Source of the DNA: Rhodobacteraceae bacterium UBA2553
GTDB lineage: Bacteria; Pseudomonadota; Alphaproteobacteria; Rhodobacterales; Rhodobacteraceae
NCBI GenBank assembly: GCA_002340515.1
Contig: DDMF01000024.1
Span: 38,597 to 48,397 of the forward strand
Length of the DNA stretch: 9,801 bases
Reading direction: 5' to 3'
In this document: positions 1 through 6,466 of the stretch, one piece after another
How the letters are laid out: every line of letters starts with the position of its first letter
Numbering within the stretch: the stretch's first letter is position 1
Position numbers and translations under genes: made by a program
The notes under the pieces: generated by a model
Database searches by the model: none
The model's input: the letters and a program-made list of their open reading frames with translations, nothing else
Told to the model about the DNA's origin: nothing

Positions 1-1325
1 ATCGCGGCCTGAGGGTCGCCCTCATGGACGAACAGCCCCGCGCAGGCGGACAGATTTACCGCGATGTCGACAGGGTTGCCCCCCTGCGCGGGAATATTTT
101 GGGCACAGACTATCGCCATGGCACCAGGCTGACGGCAGGATTGCAGCATGATGCGATTGACCATGTGACCGGCGCTGTTGTTTGGGCTATTGAGGCGGGG
201 TTTCGGATTTCCTACACCCGTGATGGACGCGGCGCACAGATCAACGCAGACCGGATATTGCTGGCCACCGGCGCGTTGGAGCGCCCGATGCCGTTACCGG
301 GCTGGACACTGCCGGGGGTGATGACGGCTGGGGCCGGACAAATTCTTCTGAAACAATCCGGGATTGTCGCACGCAACGCTGTTCTGGTTGGTTCTGGTCC
401 GCTTCTTTACCTGATCGCCGCACAAATGGTCCGGGCGGGCAGCCCCCCGGCGGCATTGGTCGAAACACAAACGCATGGCCAGATGATCCATGCATCCCGC
501 CACATCAGCGGGGCCTTGCGTGGCTGGCGCTATCTGGCCAAAGGGATGCGCATGCTGGCGGAGCTTACCCGCGCCCGCGTGCCGCGTTACATGGGCGCCA
601 CCGACATCGCAATCACGGGCACCGACAAAGCCGAAGCGGTGAGTTTCACGAGCAAAGGTCGCCGCCACCACATCACTTGCGATACTGTCATGTTGCACCA
701 CGGTGTCGTCCCCAACACCCAGGCGGCCCGGTCGATGGGCGTGAAGCATTCCTGGCACAACACGCAACAGTGCTTTGTCCCTCACACAGATGAATGGGGC
801 CAGAGCGATGCCGACGGGGTCTTCATCGCGGGTGATGGCGCAGGGATCGGAGGGGCGAAAGCGGCAGAGTTTGCGGGCAGGCTGGCGGCGCTTCAGATTG
901 CCTGTCAGGCGGGCCATCTGCCTCTGTCAGACCGCGACCAGATCGCGCGCCACCAGCGCCGCCAACTGGCCGTTGAAACATCCGCCCGACCCTTCCTTGA
1001 TGCCGCTTACCCGCCGTTTGCGCAGGCGCTGCACCCTGACGATAATACCGTGATCTGTCGCTGCGAGGAGGTCACCGCCGGTGATATCCGGGGCTATGCA
1101 AAACTGGGATGTATCGGGCCAAACCAGACCAAAGCCTTTGGCCGTGCCGGAATGGGGCCTTGTCAGGGGCGATATTGCGGGCTGAGCGTCACCACCTTGC
1201 TGTCACAAGCACATGGCCAGACCCCGGATAAGACAGGATACTATCGCATCCGTCCGCCGTTAAAACCCGTCACACTGGGCGAACTTGCGTCCATGGAACA
1301 CAGCACGCCGGATACGGCAAAATAG
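1..1325 (+). CDS. HcnB-like FAD-dependent oxidoreductase with [2Fe-2S] C-terminus (5' partial)
   Basis: The gene is cut by the window start. The reading frame is open from base 3 and runs through the ATG at 24, so that ATG is internal; the preceding residues (RGLRVAL) belong to the first FAD-binding strand and the GxGxxG lies outside the window. Counting from that Met: GGQIYR at 8-13 is typical of HcnB, opine oxidase and hydroxyproline dehydrogenase subunits. An ATG(A) motif is at 81-84, a second nucleotide-binding glycine motif (VGSGP) at 122-126, and the FAD-closing AGDGAGIGG at 269-277. The C-terminus has Cys345, Cys347, Cys380 and Cys385 (C-x-C-x32-C-x4-C), the BFD-like [2Fe-2S] ligand pattern of this family. 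Such proteins oxidise amino acids, opines or hydroxyproline in the cytoplasm, usually with partner subunits that are not visible here. The substrate is unknown. A Rid-family gene follows 9 bp downstream, which supports an imine-forming dehydrogenase. Confidence 0.85.
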   Translation, partial: RGLRVALMDEQPRAGGQIYRDVDRVAPLRGNILGTDYRHGTRLTAGLQHDAIDHVTGAVVWAIEAGFRISYTRDGRGAQINADRILLATGALERPMPLPGWTLPGVMTAGAGQILLKQSGIVARNAVLVGSGPLLYLIAAQMVRAGSPPAALVETQTHGQMIHASRHISGALRGWRYLAKGMRMLAELTRARVPRYMGATDIAITGTDKAEAVSFTSKGRRHHITCDTVMLHHGVVPNTQAARSMGVKHSWHNTQQCFVPHTDEWGQSDADGVFIAGDGAGIGGAKAAEFAGRLAALQIACQAGHLPLSDRDQIARHQRRQLAVETSARPFLDAAYPPFAQALHPDDNTVICRCEEVTAGDIRGYAKLGCIGPNQTKAFGRAGMGPCQGRYCGLSVTTLLSQAHGQTPDKTGYYRIRPPLKPVTLGELASMEHSTPDTAK

Positions 1326-1334
1326 GAGAGTTCA

Positions 1335-1676
1335 ATGATCGAACGTATCGAAACTGGCCCACGTATGAGCAAAATTGTTAAACATAACGGCGTTGCTTAC
1401 CTGTGCGGGCAGGTCGGGGCCGGTGACAATGTGACCGAACAGACCAAGGATTGCCTGTCCCGAGTGGACGCGTTGCTGGAACAGGCCGGATCATCACGTG
1501 AGCGCATTTTGCAGACCATCATCTGGGTGTCGGATATGGCTGATTTTGCGGAAATGAATGCGGTCTGGGACGCTTGGGTCCCCTCAGGCCACGCCCCTGC
1601 CCGCGCGTGTGGCGAGGCCAAACTTGCCCGCCCAAATCTGCTGGTCGAAGTGATCGTCACCGCCGCCTGCGACTGA
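1335..1676 (+). CDS. Rid-family (YjgF/YER057c/UK114) enamine/imine deaminase-like protein
   Basis: A 113-residue protein, slightly shorter than RidA (about 128 aa). The start ATG has a strong AGGAGAG ribosome-binding site at about 1325-1330, and the gene begins 9 bp after the flavoprotein stop, so the two are very likely co-transcribed. The Rid core is clear: YLCGQVG near residues 22-28, and HAPARACGEAKLARP at 86-100, in which Arg90 corresponds to the carboxylate-binding Arg105 of E. coli RidA. The C-terminal strand reads VEVIVTA rather than the IEIEA-type strand of classical RidA, so the catalytic Glu120 equivalent appears to be absent. That places it in one of the other Rid subfamilies. Rid proteins hydrolyse reactive enamines and imines; the neighbour suggests it handles the imine product of that oxidase. 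This role is inferred, and some non-RidA members lack measurable deaminase activity. Confidence 0.85.
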   Translation: MIERIETGPRMSKIVKHNGVAYLCGQVGAGDNVTEQTKDCLSRVDALLEQAGSSRERILQTIIWVSDMADFAEMNAVWDAWVPSGHAPARACGEAKLARPNLLVEVIVTAACD

Positions 1677-1733
1677 GTTGCCCTCTCAACAGATCTGAAC
1701 CCAGCAGCTCTTCTTCGAACCGGCCACGCTTTG

Positions 1734-1743
1734 CAATGCATTG
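1734..1743. repeat. 10-bp perfect palindrome in the convergent rid/osmC gap
   Basis: CAATGCATTG is its own reverse complement and sits in the 114-bp gap between the converging Rid and OsmC genes. It has no loop and no T-tract, so it does not look like an intrinsic terminator. No other terminator hairpin was found in this gap. It may be a chance palindrome. Confidence 0.3.
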
Positions 1744-1790
1744 ACAGCCATAACCTGCCCTTCTGGCGACCTTGGATGAACAAACCCACT

Positions 1791-2369
1791 TTAGCTGCAT
1801 TCAATTTCGACATTGGGCGGGGCACGCAGGGTTTGCAGGATGACACAGCTTCGTTCTGCTGCGCCAACCAACGCCATCAGATGCGGCCTTGGCACGCCAC
1901 ACTCTGTTTTCAGATCGACCTTCATCTGCGCGGTTTGAAATCCGACGGGGACATCATCGCCTGTCACCAACGCACCGCGGACGTCAGCCCCCAAGCTGAC
2001 GCGCACTTCAAGATGGCTCAATTCAATCCCTTTGAGGTTGGCAATCATACGAATGGCGGTGTCAAGGCAGCTGGCCAAAGCCGCGGCCAATAGTTCGCCC
2101 GGACATGGAAAATCACTTTCGCCACCGACGGCTTTATGGACCGACACTGGGATATCCACCGGGATGCCTTCGCCACAGAGAACATGTCCGTGAAGCGGAT
2201 GGTTTGCCGGAACCTGGGCGTCAACAGTTCTTGCGTGATCCTGCACCCATGCTGCGTCCGGCGCATCATGATAGCATTGTCGCAAGGGCAGTTGCCGATC
2301 GAGAATACAGCCCGATTTTGCATCTGTGACAGACTGAATGTGGCGCAGGTGACTGGGGTCCAAAACCAT
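1791..2369 (-). CDS. OsmC-family protein
   Basis: A 192-residue protein when started at the ATG at 2369. This start lies 1 nt after the stop of the upstream methyltransferase and is preceded by a G-rich ribosome-binding stretch (GGGGGCGG). An in-frame start at 2450 would add 27 residues but overlap that gene by about 80 bp and is less likely. OsmC features: FPCPGELLAAALASC at 87-101, with the first redox cysteine at Cys101, and AERSCVILQTLR at 171-182, with the second at Cys175. ADVRG at 128-132 and GFQ at 143-145 match the intervening beta strands. OsmC and Ohr proteins are cytoplasmic thiol peroxidases that reduce organic or other hydroperoxides through this cysteine pair; many family members have no assigned substrate. 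The tight coupling to a thiol methyltransferase suggests a role in handling sulfur or oxidative stress, which is an inference. The 60-residue N-terminal extension is not recognised. Confidence 0.85.
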   Translation of the reverse strand: MVLDPSHLRHIQSVTDAKSGCILDRQLPLRQCYHDAPDAAWVQDHARTVDAQVPANHPLHGHVLCGEGIPVDIPVSVHKAVGGESDFPCPGELLAAALASCLDTAIRMIANLKGIELSHLEVRVSLGADVRGALVTGDDVPVGFQTAQMKVDLKTECGVPRPHLMALVGAAERSCVILQTLRAPPNVEIECS

Positions 2370-2370
2370 C

Positions 2371-3108
2371 TTACCGCCCCCGCCCAATGCCCGGAATAAA
2401 CGCAGGAACCTCGCGCTGATATGTGCGGTATTCATCGCCAATCTCGGCAATCAAATCCTTTTCTTCGAGATGCAGAACAGCGACAACGATGTACCCTGTG
2501 GTCACCAATGTGAACAATAAATGCCCCTGCGTCATGGTCGGCGCGGCCCAAAAGGCAACCAGAAACCCGGTCATAATCGGATGGCGTACCAGCCGGTAGA
2601 GCCCGGTTTTGATAAACCCCGGACGTGTCGCCTCGCGCAGTTTCAGGTTTGCGTAAATCTGTTTCAGGCCAAACAGATCAAAGTGATCAATCATGAAGGT
2701 TGAGGCCAAAACGACCAGCCAACCGATCCAAAACAGAACGGTCAATGCTGTGTCGAGGACCGTGTTGCTGACGTCCCATACGACCGCCGGAAGCGGTTGC
2801 CAGAACACAAAAATCAAGACCAGAGCAACGCATGTCATCAGAATATAGGTGCTGCGCTCGGCGGATTTGGGAATGACCTTGATCCAGACGCGCTTAAACG
2901 CGGGGCGCGCCATAATGCTGTGCTGAAGCGCAAAGACCGACAGCAACACCAGATTGATCATAAGCGAAACCCCGACGGGCCCCTGCGCACCGGAATCAAT
3001 GGACTTTGGCACCAGCACATTGCCGACAAACCCGATGGAATAGAGGAACGTCACCAGAAAAGTGACGTAGACGGCGATGCCGTAGATAAATGTAATTGAG
3101 CGGCCAAT
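2371..3108 (-). CDS. mddA: MddA-like methanethiol S-methyltransferase (isoprenylcysteine methyltransferase fold)
   Basis: A polytopic inner-membrane protein that probably uses S-adenosylmethionine to methylate methanethiol to dimethyl sulfide. Counting from an ATT start at 3108 it has 245 residues. Visible features: TM1 near 5-30 running into GFVGNVLVPKSID (26-38), QHSIMARPAFK (62-72), ERSTY (84-88), the isoprenylcysteine-methyltransferase signature YRLVRHPI (171-178), and a C-terminus with EEKDL (215-219), EYRTYQ (226-231) and VPAFIP (234-239). The MARPAFK-ERSTY combination is what I recognise from MddA proteins; generic NnrU/ICMT proteins are the alternative. No ATG, GTG or TTG precedes the conserved N-terminus: the first ordinary start is a GTG at 3054, without a ribosome-binding site, which would remove half of TM1. 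A GAAAGGGG site lies 6 nt before the ATT. The gene is followed 1 nt later by the OsmC gene and is divergent from the HxlR regulator. Confidence 0.75.
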   Translation of the reverse strand: MGRSITFIYGIAVYVTFLVTFLYSIGFVGNVLVPKSIDSGAQGPVGVSLMINLVLLSVFALQHSIMARPAFKRVWIKVIPKSAERSTYILMTCVALVLIFVFWQPLPAVVWDVSNTVLDTALTVLFWIGWLVVLASTFMIDHFDLFGLKQIYANLKLREATRPGFIKTGLYRLVRHPIMTGFLVAFWAAPTMTQGHLLFTLVTTGYIVVAVLHLEEKDLIAEIGDEYRTYQREVPAFIPGIGRGR

Positions 3109-3192
3109 GCCAAACCCCTTTCAATAGGATATCACCCGAAAAACCGGACTTGGTCATATGGTGCGTGCGTCGTGCATAGGGGGATACTTCGC

Positions 3193-3227
3193 AATCCGTA
3201 CTAAACCACTACTGAATCCGTAGTAGT
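3193..3227. promoter_or_regulatory. Probable HxlR-type operator in the divergent promoter region
   Basis: An inverted repeat, ACTACT at 3208-3213 and AGTAGT at 3222-3227 with an 8-bp spacer, lies in the gap between the divergent methyltransferase and HxlR genes. The octamer AATCCGTA occurs at 3193-3200 and again at 3215-3222, a 22-bp step or about two helical turns. HxlR-family dimers are known to bind ACT...AGT-type inverted repeats near their own promoters. The site is 33 bp upstream of the regulator's ATG and about 85 bp upstream of the methyltransferase start, so it could control both directions. I could not assign -35/-10 boxes with confidence in either direction. Confidence 0.5.
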
Positions 3228-3259
3228 CACGCGGCCCTTGGTCGCTGTAGGCTTGACTG

Positions 3260-3964
3260 ATGGACAGTAACACAAAAAACATATCGGGCAGTTTGTGTCC
3301 GGCGATGGCCTCTGCCGACATCTTGGGGGACAAATGGACCCTGCTACTACTGCGCGAAATGTTTCTGGGCACGACGCGCTTTGGCGGGTTTCAAAAAGCG
3401 ATCCCGCGCATGTCTCCTTCGATCCTGAGCAAAAGGCTCAAAACGTTGGAAGCGGCAGAGATCATCATCCGCAAATCCGCGCCGACCAGCCAAACTGCGG
3501 ACTACAAGCTGACGCGTTCGGGGCGAGAGCTTGGACCAATTGTTGAAAACATGGCCATCTGGGGAATGCGGTGGCGCAAACGCAGTATCGCGGCGCAGGA
3601 TTGCGATGTTGGTGGGTTCATGTGGGATTTCCATCGCACACTGAATACACAAGGCTTGCCGGACGGGGAAACGGTGATCCTTGTGCAAATTTCCGACCGT
3701 ACCGATCTTAATACGTGGTGGGTAATTGCGAATGGTGACTCCGTTGATCTGTGCCCTACAGACCCTGGTCATGATGTTGACGTGTACCTCACAGCTACGC
3801 TCGCAAATCTAGTAGCGCTTTGGTTGGGAGATGTGGGCGTGCGCGAGGCTGTCGAAGCCCAGACGATCTTTTTGGATGGGCCAAGGCATCTGACAAATAC
3901 AGCGCAGGACTGGATGGCATATTCCCCGTTAATTGGGGTGAAACCTGCCCCATCGGGCAGATAG
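3260..3964 (+). CDS. HxlR-family transcriptional regulator with C-terminal SCP2-like domain
   Basis: A 234-residue protein. Residues 12-105 form the HxlR winged helix-turn-helix: CP at 13-14, ILGDKWTLLLLREMFLG at 21-37, RFGGFQKAIPRMSPSILSKRLKTLE at 40-64 (recognition helix region), and a wing around 70-86. Cys13 is at the position of the conserved N-terminal cysteine that acts as a redox or electrophile sensor in several HxlR proteins. Residues from about 110 to 225 are an extra domain, with LPDGETV, LCPTDPGHDVDVYL and a WLGD motif, resembling the SCP2 sterol-carrier-like domain found in long HxlR proteins. This domain may bind a hydrophobic ligand. The ATG at 3260 keeps Cys13; the ATG 15 codons later would lose it, although the ribosome-binding site here (TAGG) is weak. 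It is divergent from the methyltransferase-OsmC pair, which it most likely controls along with itself. Confidence 0.88.
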   Translation: MDSNTKNISGSLCPAMASADILGDKWTLLLLREMFLGTTRFGGFQKAIPRMSPSILSKRLKTLEAAEIIIRKSAPTSQTADYKLTRSGRELGPIVENMAIWGMRWRKRSIAAQDCDVGGFMWDFHRTLNTQGLPDGETVILVQISDRTDLNTWWVIANGDSVDLCPTDPGHDVDVYLTATLANLVALWLGDVGVREAVEAQTIFLDGPRHLTNTAQDWMAYSPLIGVKPAPSGR

Positions 3965-4350
3965 AGTTATTGGCAAAGACGCGCGCGATTATCGTCTTAT
4001 GACCGGGCGGCCGTTCAGTGCACGCAACATGCACACAAGCAAAGCGGCATTCGACGTCACACATGCGCCTTGGGAACCTTGGGCCGGGAACCACCGTTGA
4101 TCTATGCGGCACGATTGCCAGGTTCCGCCTGATCGTCGTCCCATAGTCGTCCCATAATGGTCCCATGGCTGGATCGAGGGACATTACACTCCCCGACCGA
4201 ACCGGTGTTGGGCCTGTTCCGGTTACAGTAGAAAAAGCAGTGGTGACTGAATATGACCTTGTTCGCCCTTCAAATGAATCGGTAAGGTTACTGAAACTTA
4301 AAACCAAGATTCGTGTGAGGAGTGTTGATGCTTTTCGGTGGAATTGAACC
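3965..4350. other. 386-bp stretch without a convincing gene; probable leader/promoter of the cyanophycin operon
   Basis: No open frame here shows recognisable protein motifs on either strand. Visible structure: an inverted repeat GTGCA...TGCAC at 4018-4034; GGGAACC repeated directly at 4072-4078 and 4086-4092, with its core inverted as GGTTCC at 4121-4126; a small hairpin GGCA-CGAT-TGCC at 4108-4119; and a tandem 11-mer at 4135-4156. The part after about 4200 is more A/T-rich. It holds a possible sigma-70-type pair, TTGTTC at 4259-4264 and TAAGGT at 4283-4288 with an 18-bp spacer, upstream of the GTG start at 4351. That promoter is a guess from spacing only. No rho-independent terminator was seen after the HxlR gene. 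Confidence 0.4.
4135..4168. repeat. Tandem 11-bp direct repeat (two exact copies, one degenerate)
   Basis: GTCGTCCCATA occurs at 4135-4145 and immediately again at 4146-4156. A degraded third unit (TGGTCCCATGG) follows at 4158-4168. The 11-bp period equals about one turn of the helix, which would place the units on the same DNA face. It lies about 185 bp upstream of the isoaspartyl dipeptidase start. It could be a regulator-binding array or the product of replication slippage. Confidence 0.6.
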
Positions 4351-5511
4351 GTGCTGACCCTGATCAAGAATGGCGACATTCACACCCCTGAAGCTATCGG
4401 AATTGGGCACGCCCTGATCGCGGGCGAACAGATCGTTTATCTGGGTGCCGAACTGCCCACACTCCCCTCGTCTTTGCTGACAGAGGTGATTGATGTCGAA
4501 GGGGCGCCCTTGGTGCCGGGCCTGATCGACGGCCATGCTCATATTACCGGCGGTGGCGGTGAAACCGGACCCGCAAGCCGCGTGCCACCGATGGGGCTGT
4601 CGGCATTTACCAAAGCCGGGGTGACATCGGTTGTTGGCGTGTTGGGCACCGATGATATCACCCGGAATACTCAGACATTGGTGCAGCAGGCCTATGGATT
4701 GCGTGAAGAAGGGCTGTCGGCCTGGTGTCACACCGGCGGGTATCATGTGCCGCTGACCACCCTGACCGGCTCGGCGCGCGGTGACATTGTGTTTCTCGAC
4801 CCGGTGATCGGCGTTGGCGAGTTGGCGATCAGTGATCACCGTTCCAGCCAGCCGACATTGGACGAATTTCTTCGGATCGCAAGCGAGGCGCATGTTGCGG
4901 GCCTGATGACCGGTAAGGCTGGGATTGTACATTGCCACATGGGCGATGGTGCGCGGGGTCTGGCGATGTTGGAAGAGGCAATCGCCACATCGGAAATCCC
5001 GGCGCGGGTGTTCAACCCGACGCATATCAACCGCAACACACCGCTGTTTGAAGAGGCCGTCGCACTGGCGCGACACGGTTGCTTTGTGGATGCAACCGCC
5101 TTTCCTTGCGGCCATGTAGATCCGGGGATTTCAGCGTCAGACGCCTATCTGCAATTCCGCGAAGCAGGCGGCCGCACCGAACGTTTCACCATCAGTTCTG
5201 ACGGCGGTGGCTGTCTGCCTGCATTTGATCACGACGGAAATCTGACCCGGTTTGGCGTTGGATTATGTGACATTTTGCCAGAAACGCTCGCCGACTTAAT
5301 CCGCGCAGGTCTGCCCCTGTCAGAAGCACTGGCCCCGCTGACATCCAATGTTGCCGATCTTTTGAAGTTGCGCCGCAAAGGGCGGCTGGCTGCGGGAATG
5401 GATGCGGATCTCTTGGTTCTGGGCGAGGATCAGTCAATACAACATGTCATGGCCCGTGGAAAATGGCATATCCGCAACGGCGATATCATCCGACGCGGAA
5501 CTTATGAATAA
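4351..5511 (+). CDS. iadA: Isoaspartyl dipeptidase (beta-aspartyl peptidase, M38 amidohydrolase)
   Basis: A 386-residue metal-dependent amidohydrolase matching the E. coli IadA length (about 390). It hydrolyses beta-aspartyl dipeptides; next to cyanophycinase the expected substrate is beta-Asp-Arg, released as Asp plus Arg in the cytoplasm. Motifs: PGLIDGHAH at 56-64 with metal ligands His62 and His64, GGGGE ending at the substrate-binding Glu71, GVTSVVGVLGTD at 90-101, GGYHVP at 129-134, ISDHRS at 160-165, His196 in HCHMGD, His225 in PTHINRN, and Asp284 in SSDGGG as catalytic base. Near the place of the carboxylated bridging Lys162 of E. coli IadA the sequence reads GVGELAISDHR, so Glu157 may bridge the metals instead. 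The start is GTG, preceded by GGTGG at 4337-4341. It is the first gene of the cyanophycin operon; cphB follows after 55 bp. Confidence 0.93.
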   Translation: MLTLIKNGDIHTPEAIGIGHALIAGEQIVYLGAELPTLPSSLLTEVIDVEGAPLVPGLIDGHAHITGGGGETGPASRVPPMGLSAFTKAGVTSVVGVLGTDDITRNTQTLVQQAYGLREEGLSAWCHTGGYHVPLTTLTGSARGDIVFLDPVIGVGELAISDHRSSQPTLDEFLRIASEAHVAGLMTGKAGIVHCHMGDGARGLAMLEEAIATSEIPARVFNPTHINRNTPLFEEAVALARHGCFVDATAFPCGHVDPGISASDAYLQFREAGGRTERFTISSDGGGCLPAFDHDGNLTRFGVGLCDILPETLADLIRAGLPLSEALAPLTSNVADLLKLRRKGRLAAGMDADLLVLGEDQSIQHVMARGKWHIRNGDIIRRGTYE

Positions 5512-5522
5512 ATGAGGAAGGC

Positions 5523-5538
5523 CGGGTTTTCTAACCCG
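5523..5538 (+). other. Small stem-loop between iadA and cphB
   Basis: CGGGTT at 5523-5528 pairs with AACCCG at 5533-5538 around a TTCT loop, a perfect 6-bp stem in the 55-bp gap. There is no T-run after it, so a rho-independent terminator is unlikely. It could protect or process the polycistronic mRNA and tune cphA/cphB relative to iadA. The role is inferred. Confidence 0.4.
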
Positions 5539-5566
5539 CCCCTCGACCAACAAAAGGTTAAGTGAA

Positions 5567-6445
5567 ATGTGCCCTGCACCCGTTGACGAAAATGCTCCTC
5601 GTGGATTTATCATCCCAATTGGTGGCGGAGAAGATCGCGTAAAGGAAATGCAGATCCACCGCAAATTCGTAGAGCTTTCGGGCGGTGCGGATGCCGATAT
5701 CATTGTGATCCCCACGGCGTCCATGCTGGAAGAAACCGGCCCTGATTATAACCGGATCTTCTCTGAATTAGGGGCCGGAAAAGTCGAGTTCCTGCCCATC
5801 TCGAACCGGGCGGATTGTGACAATCCAGAGTATTCCGAAATGCTTGATCGCGCGACGGGAATTTTCATGACCGGTGGCAACCAGCTTCGCCTGTCCGCGA
5901 TTTTGGGCGGCACATTGGTGGCACAGAAAATCCGACGCCAAAACGCCGCGGGCGTGCCGGTTGCAGGCACCTCTGCCGGCGCATCCATTATGTCCGAACA
6001 CATGGTCGCAGGCGGCAACAACAACACAGCCCCCGCCGAGGGAAATATCACATTGGCCCCCGGTATGGGGCTGACAAACGCGGTGATTATTGACCAGCAC
6101 TTCACCCAGCGCAATCGCTTGGGCCGGCTGCTGACCGCGTCATCTTTCAACCCGTTCCTGATCGGGCTGGGCATTGATGAAGACACCGCCGCCTTCATTG
6201 GCCCGAACAATATTTTGGAAGTTGTGGGCAGCGGGACAGTCACCGTTGTCGATGCCAGCCATCTTACACATTCTTCCATGTGGGATGCCCGCGCGGGAGA
6301 AGCGCTGAGCCTTCTTGGACTAAGGCTTGACGTTCTGGGCGAAGGCTGCCGTTATGATCTGACGGCGCGCATCGCGTTCGCACCAGATGAACATCTGGCG
6401 TTCTGCGCACTTCCAAACACGGGCGGGGATACACCGCCTGAATAA
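5567..6445 (+). CDS. cphB: Cyanophycinase (peptidase family S51)
   Basis: A 292-residue cytoplasmic serine exopeptidase that cuts cyanophycin into beta-Asp-Arg dipeptides. The Synechocystis enzyme (about 271 aa) has the triad Ser132, His174 and Glu201. Here the same residues appear with a constant offset of +4: Ser136 in the nucleophile elbow GTSAGAS (134-140), His178 in DQHFTQRNR (176-184) and Glu205 in GLGIDEDTA (200-208). MTGGNQ at 101-106 matches the conserved substrate-binding loop, and IIPIGGGED at 15-23 and IIVIPTAS at 45-52 are the usual first strands. No signal peptide is present, so it is the intracellular type rather than the secreted CphE type. The ATG is preceded by an AAGG ribosome-binding site. 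It sits between iadA (55 bp upstream) and cphA (21 bp downstream), so breakdown and synthesis share one transcript. Confidence 0.95.
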   Translation: MCPAPVDENAPRGFIIPIGGGEDRVKEMQIHRKFVELSGGADADIIVIPTASMLEETGPDYNRIFSELGAGKVEFLPISNRADCDNPEYSEMLDRATGIFMTGGNQLRLSAILGGTLVAQKIRRQNAAGVPVAGTSAGASIMSEHMVAGGNNNTAPAEGNITLAPGMGLTNAVIIDQHFTQRNRLGRLLTASSFNPFLIGLGIDEDTAAFIGPNNILEVVGSGTVTVVDASHLTHSSMWDARAGEALSLLGLRLDVLGEGCRYDLTARIAFAPDEHLAFCALPNTGGDTPPE

Positions 6446-6466
6446 ACAGCATAAACGGGGAACTTA

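Noticed and set aside
1677..1790. Bidirectional terminator between the converging Rid and OsmC genes
   Set aside because: Only a loop-free 10-bp palindrome was found. No stem-loop with a T-tract on either strand.
4018..4126. Short inverted and direct repeats as mobile-element ends
   Set aside because: Arms are only 5-7 bp, no target-site duplication is visible and no transposase fragment was recognised.
4104..4130. A sigma-54-like GGCACG...TTGC sequence upstream of the cyanophycin operon
   Set aside because: The GG and GC elements are too close (7 bp instead of 10), so it does not meet the sigma-54 -24/-12 spacing.
4165..4347. A 60-codon plus-strand frame just before iadA
   Set aside because: No ribosome-binding site, no recognisable motif, atypical composition, and it overlaps the likely promoter region. 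The sequence does not support a protein.
3795..4379. A 194-codon minus-strand frame covering the HxlR 3' end and the gene-free stretch
   Set aside because: It overlaps the hxlR coding region by 170 bp and the start of iadA, shows no domain motifs, and would read through the tandem repeat. It is probably a chance open frame in GC-rich DNA.
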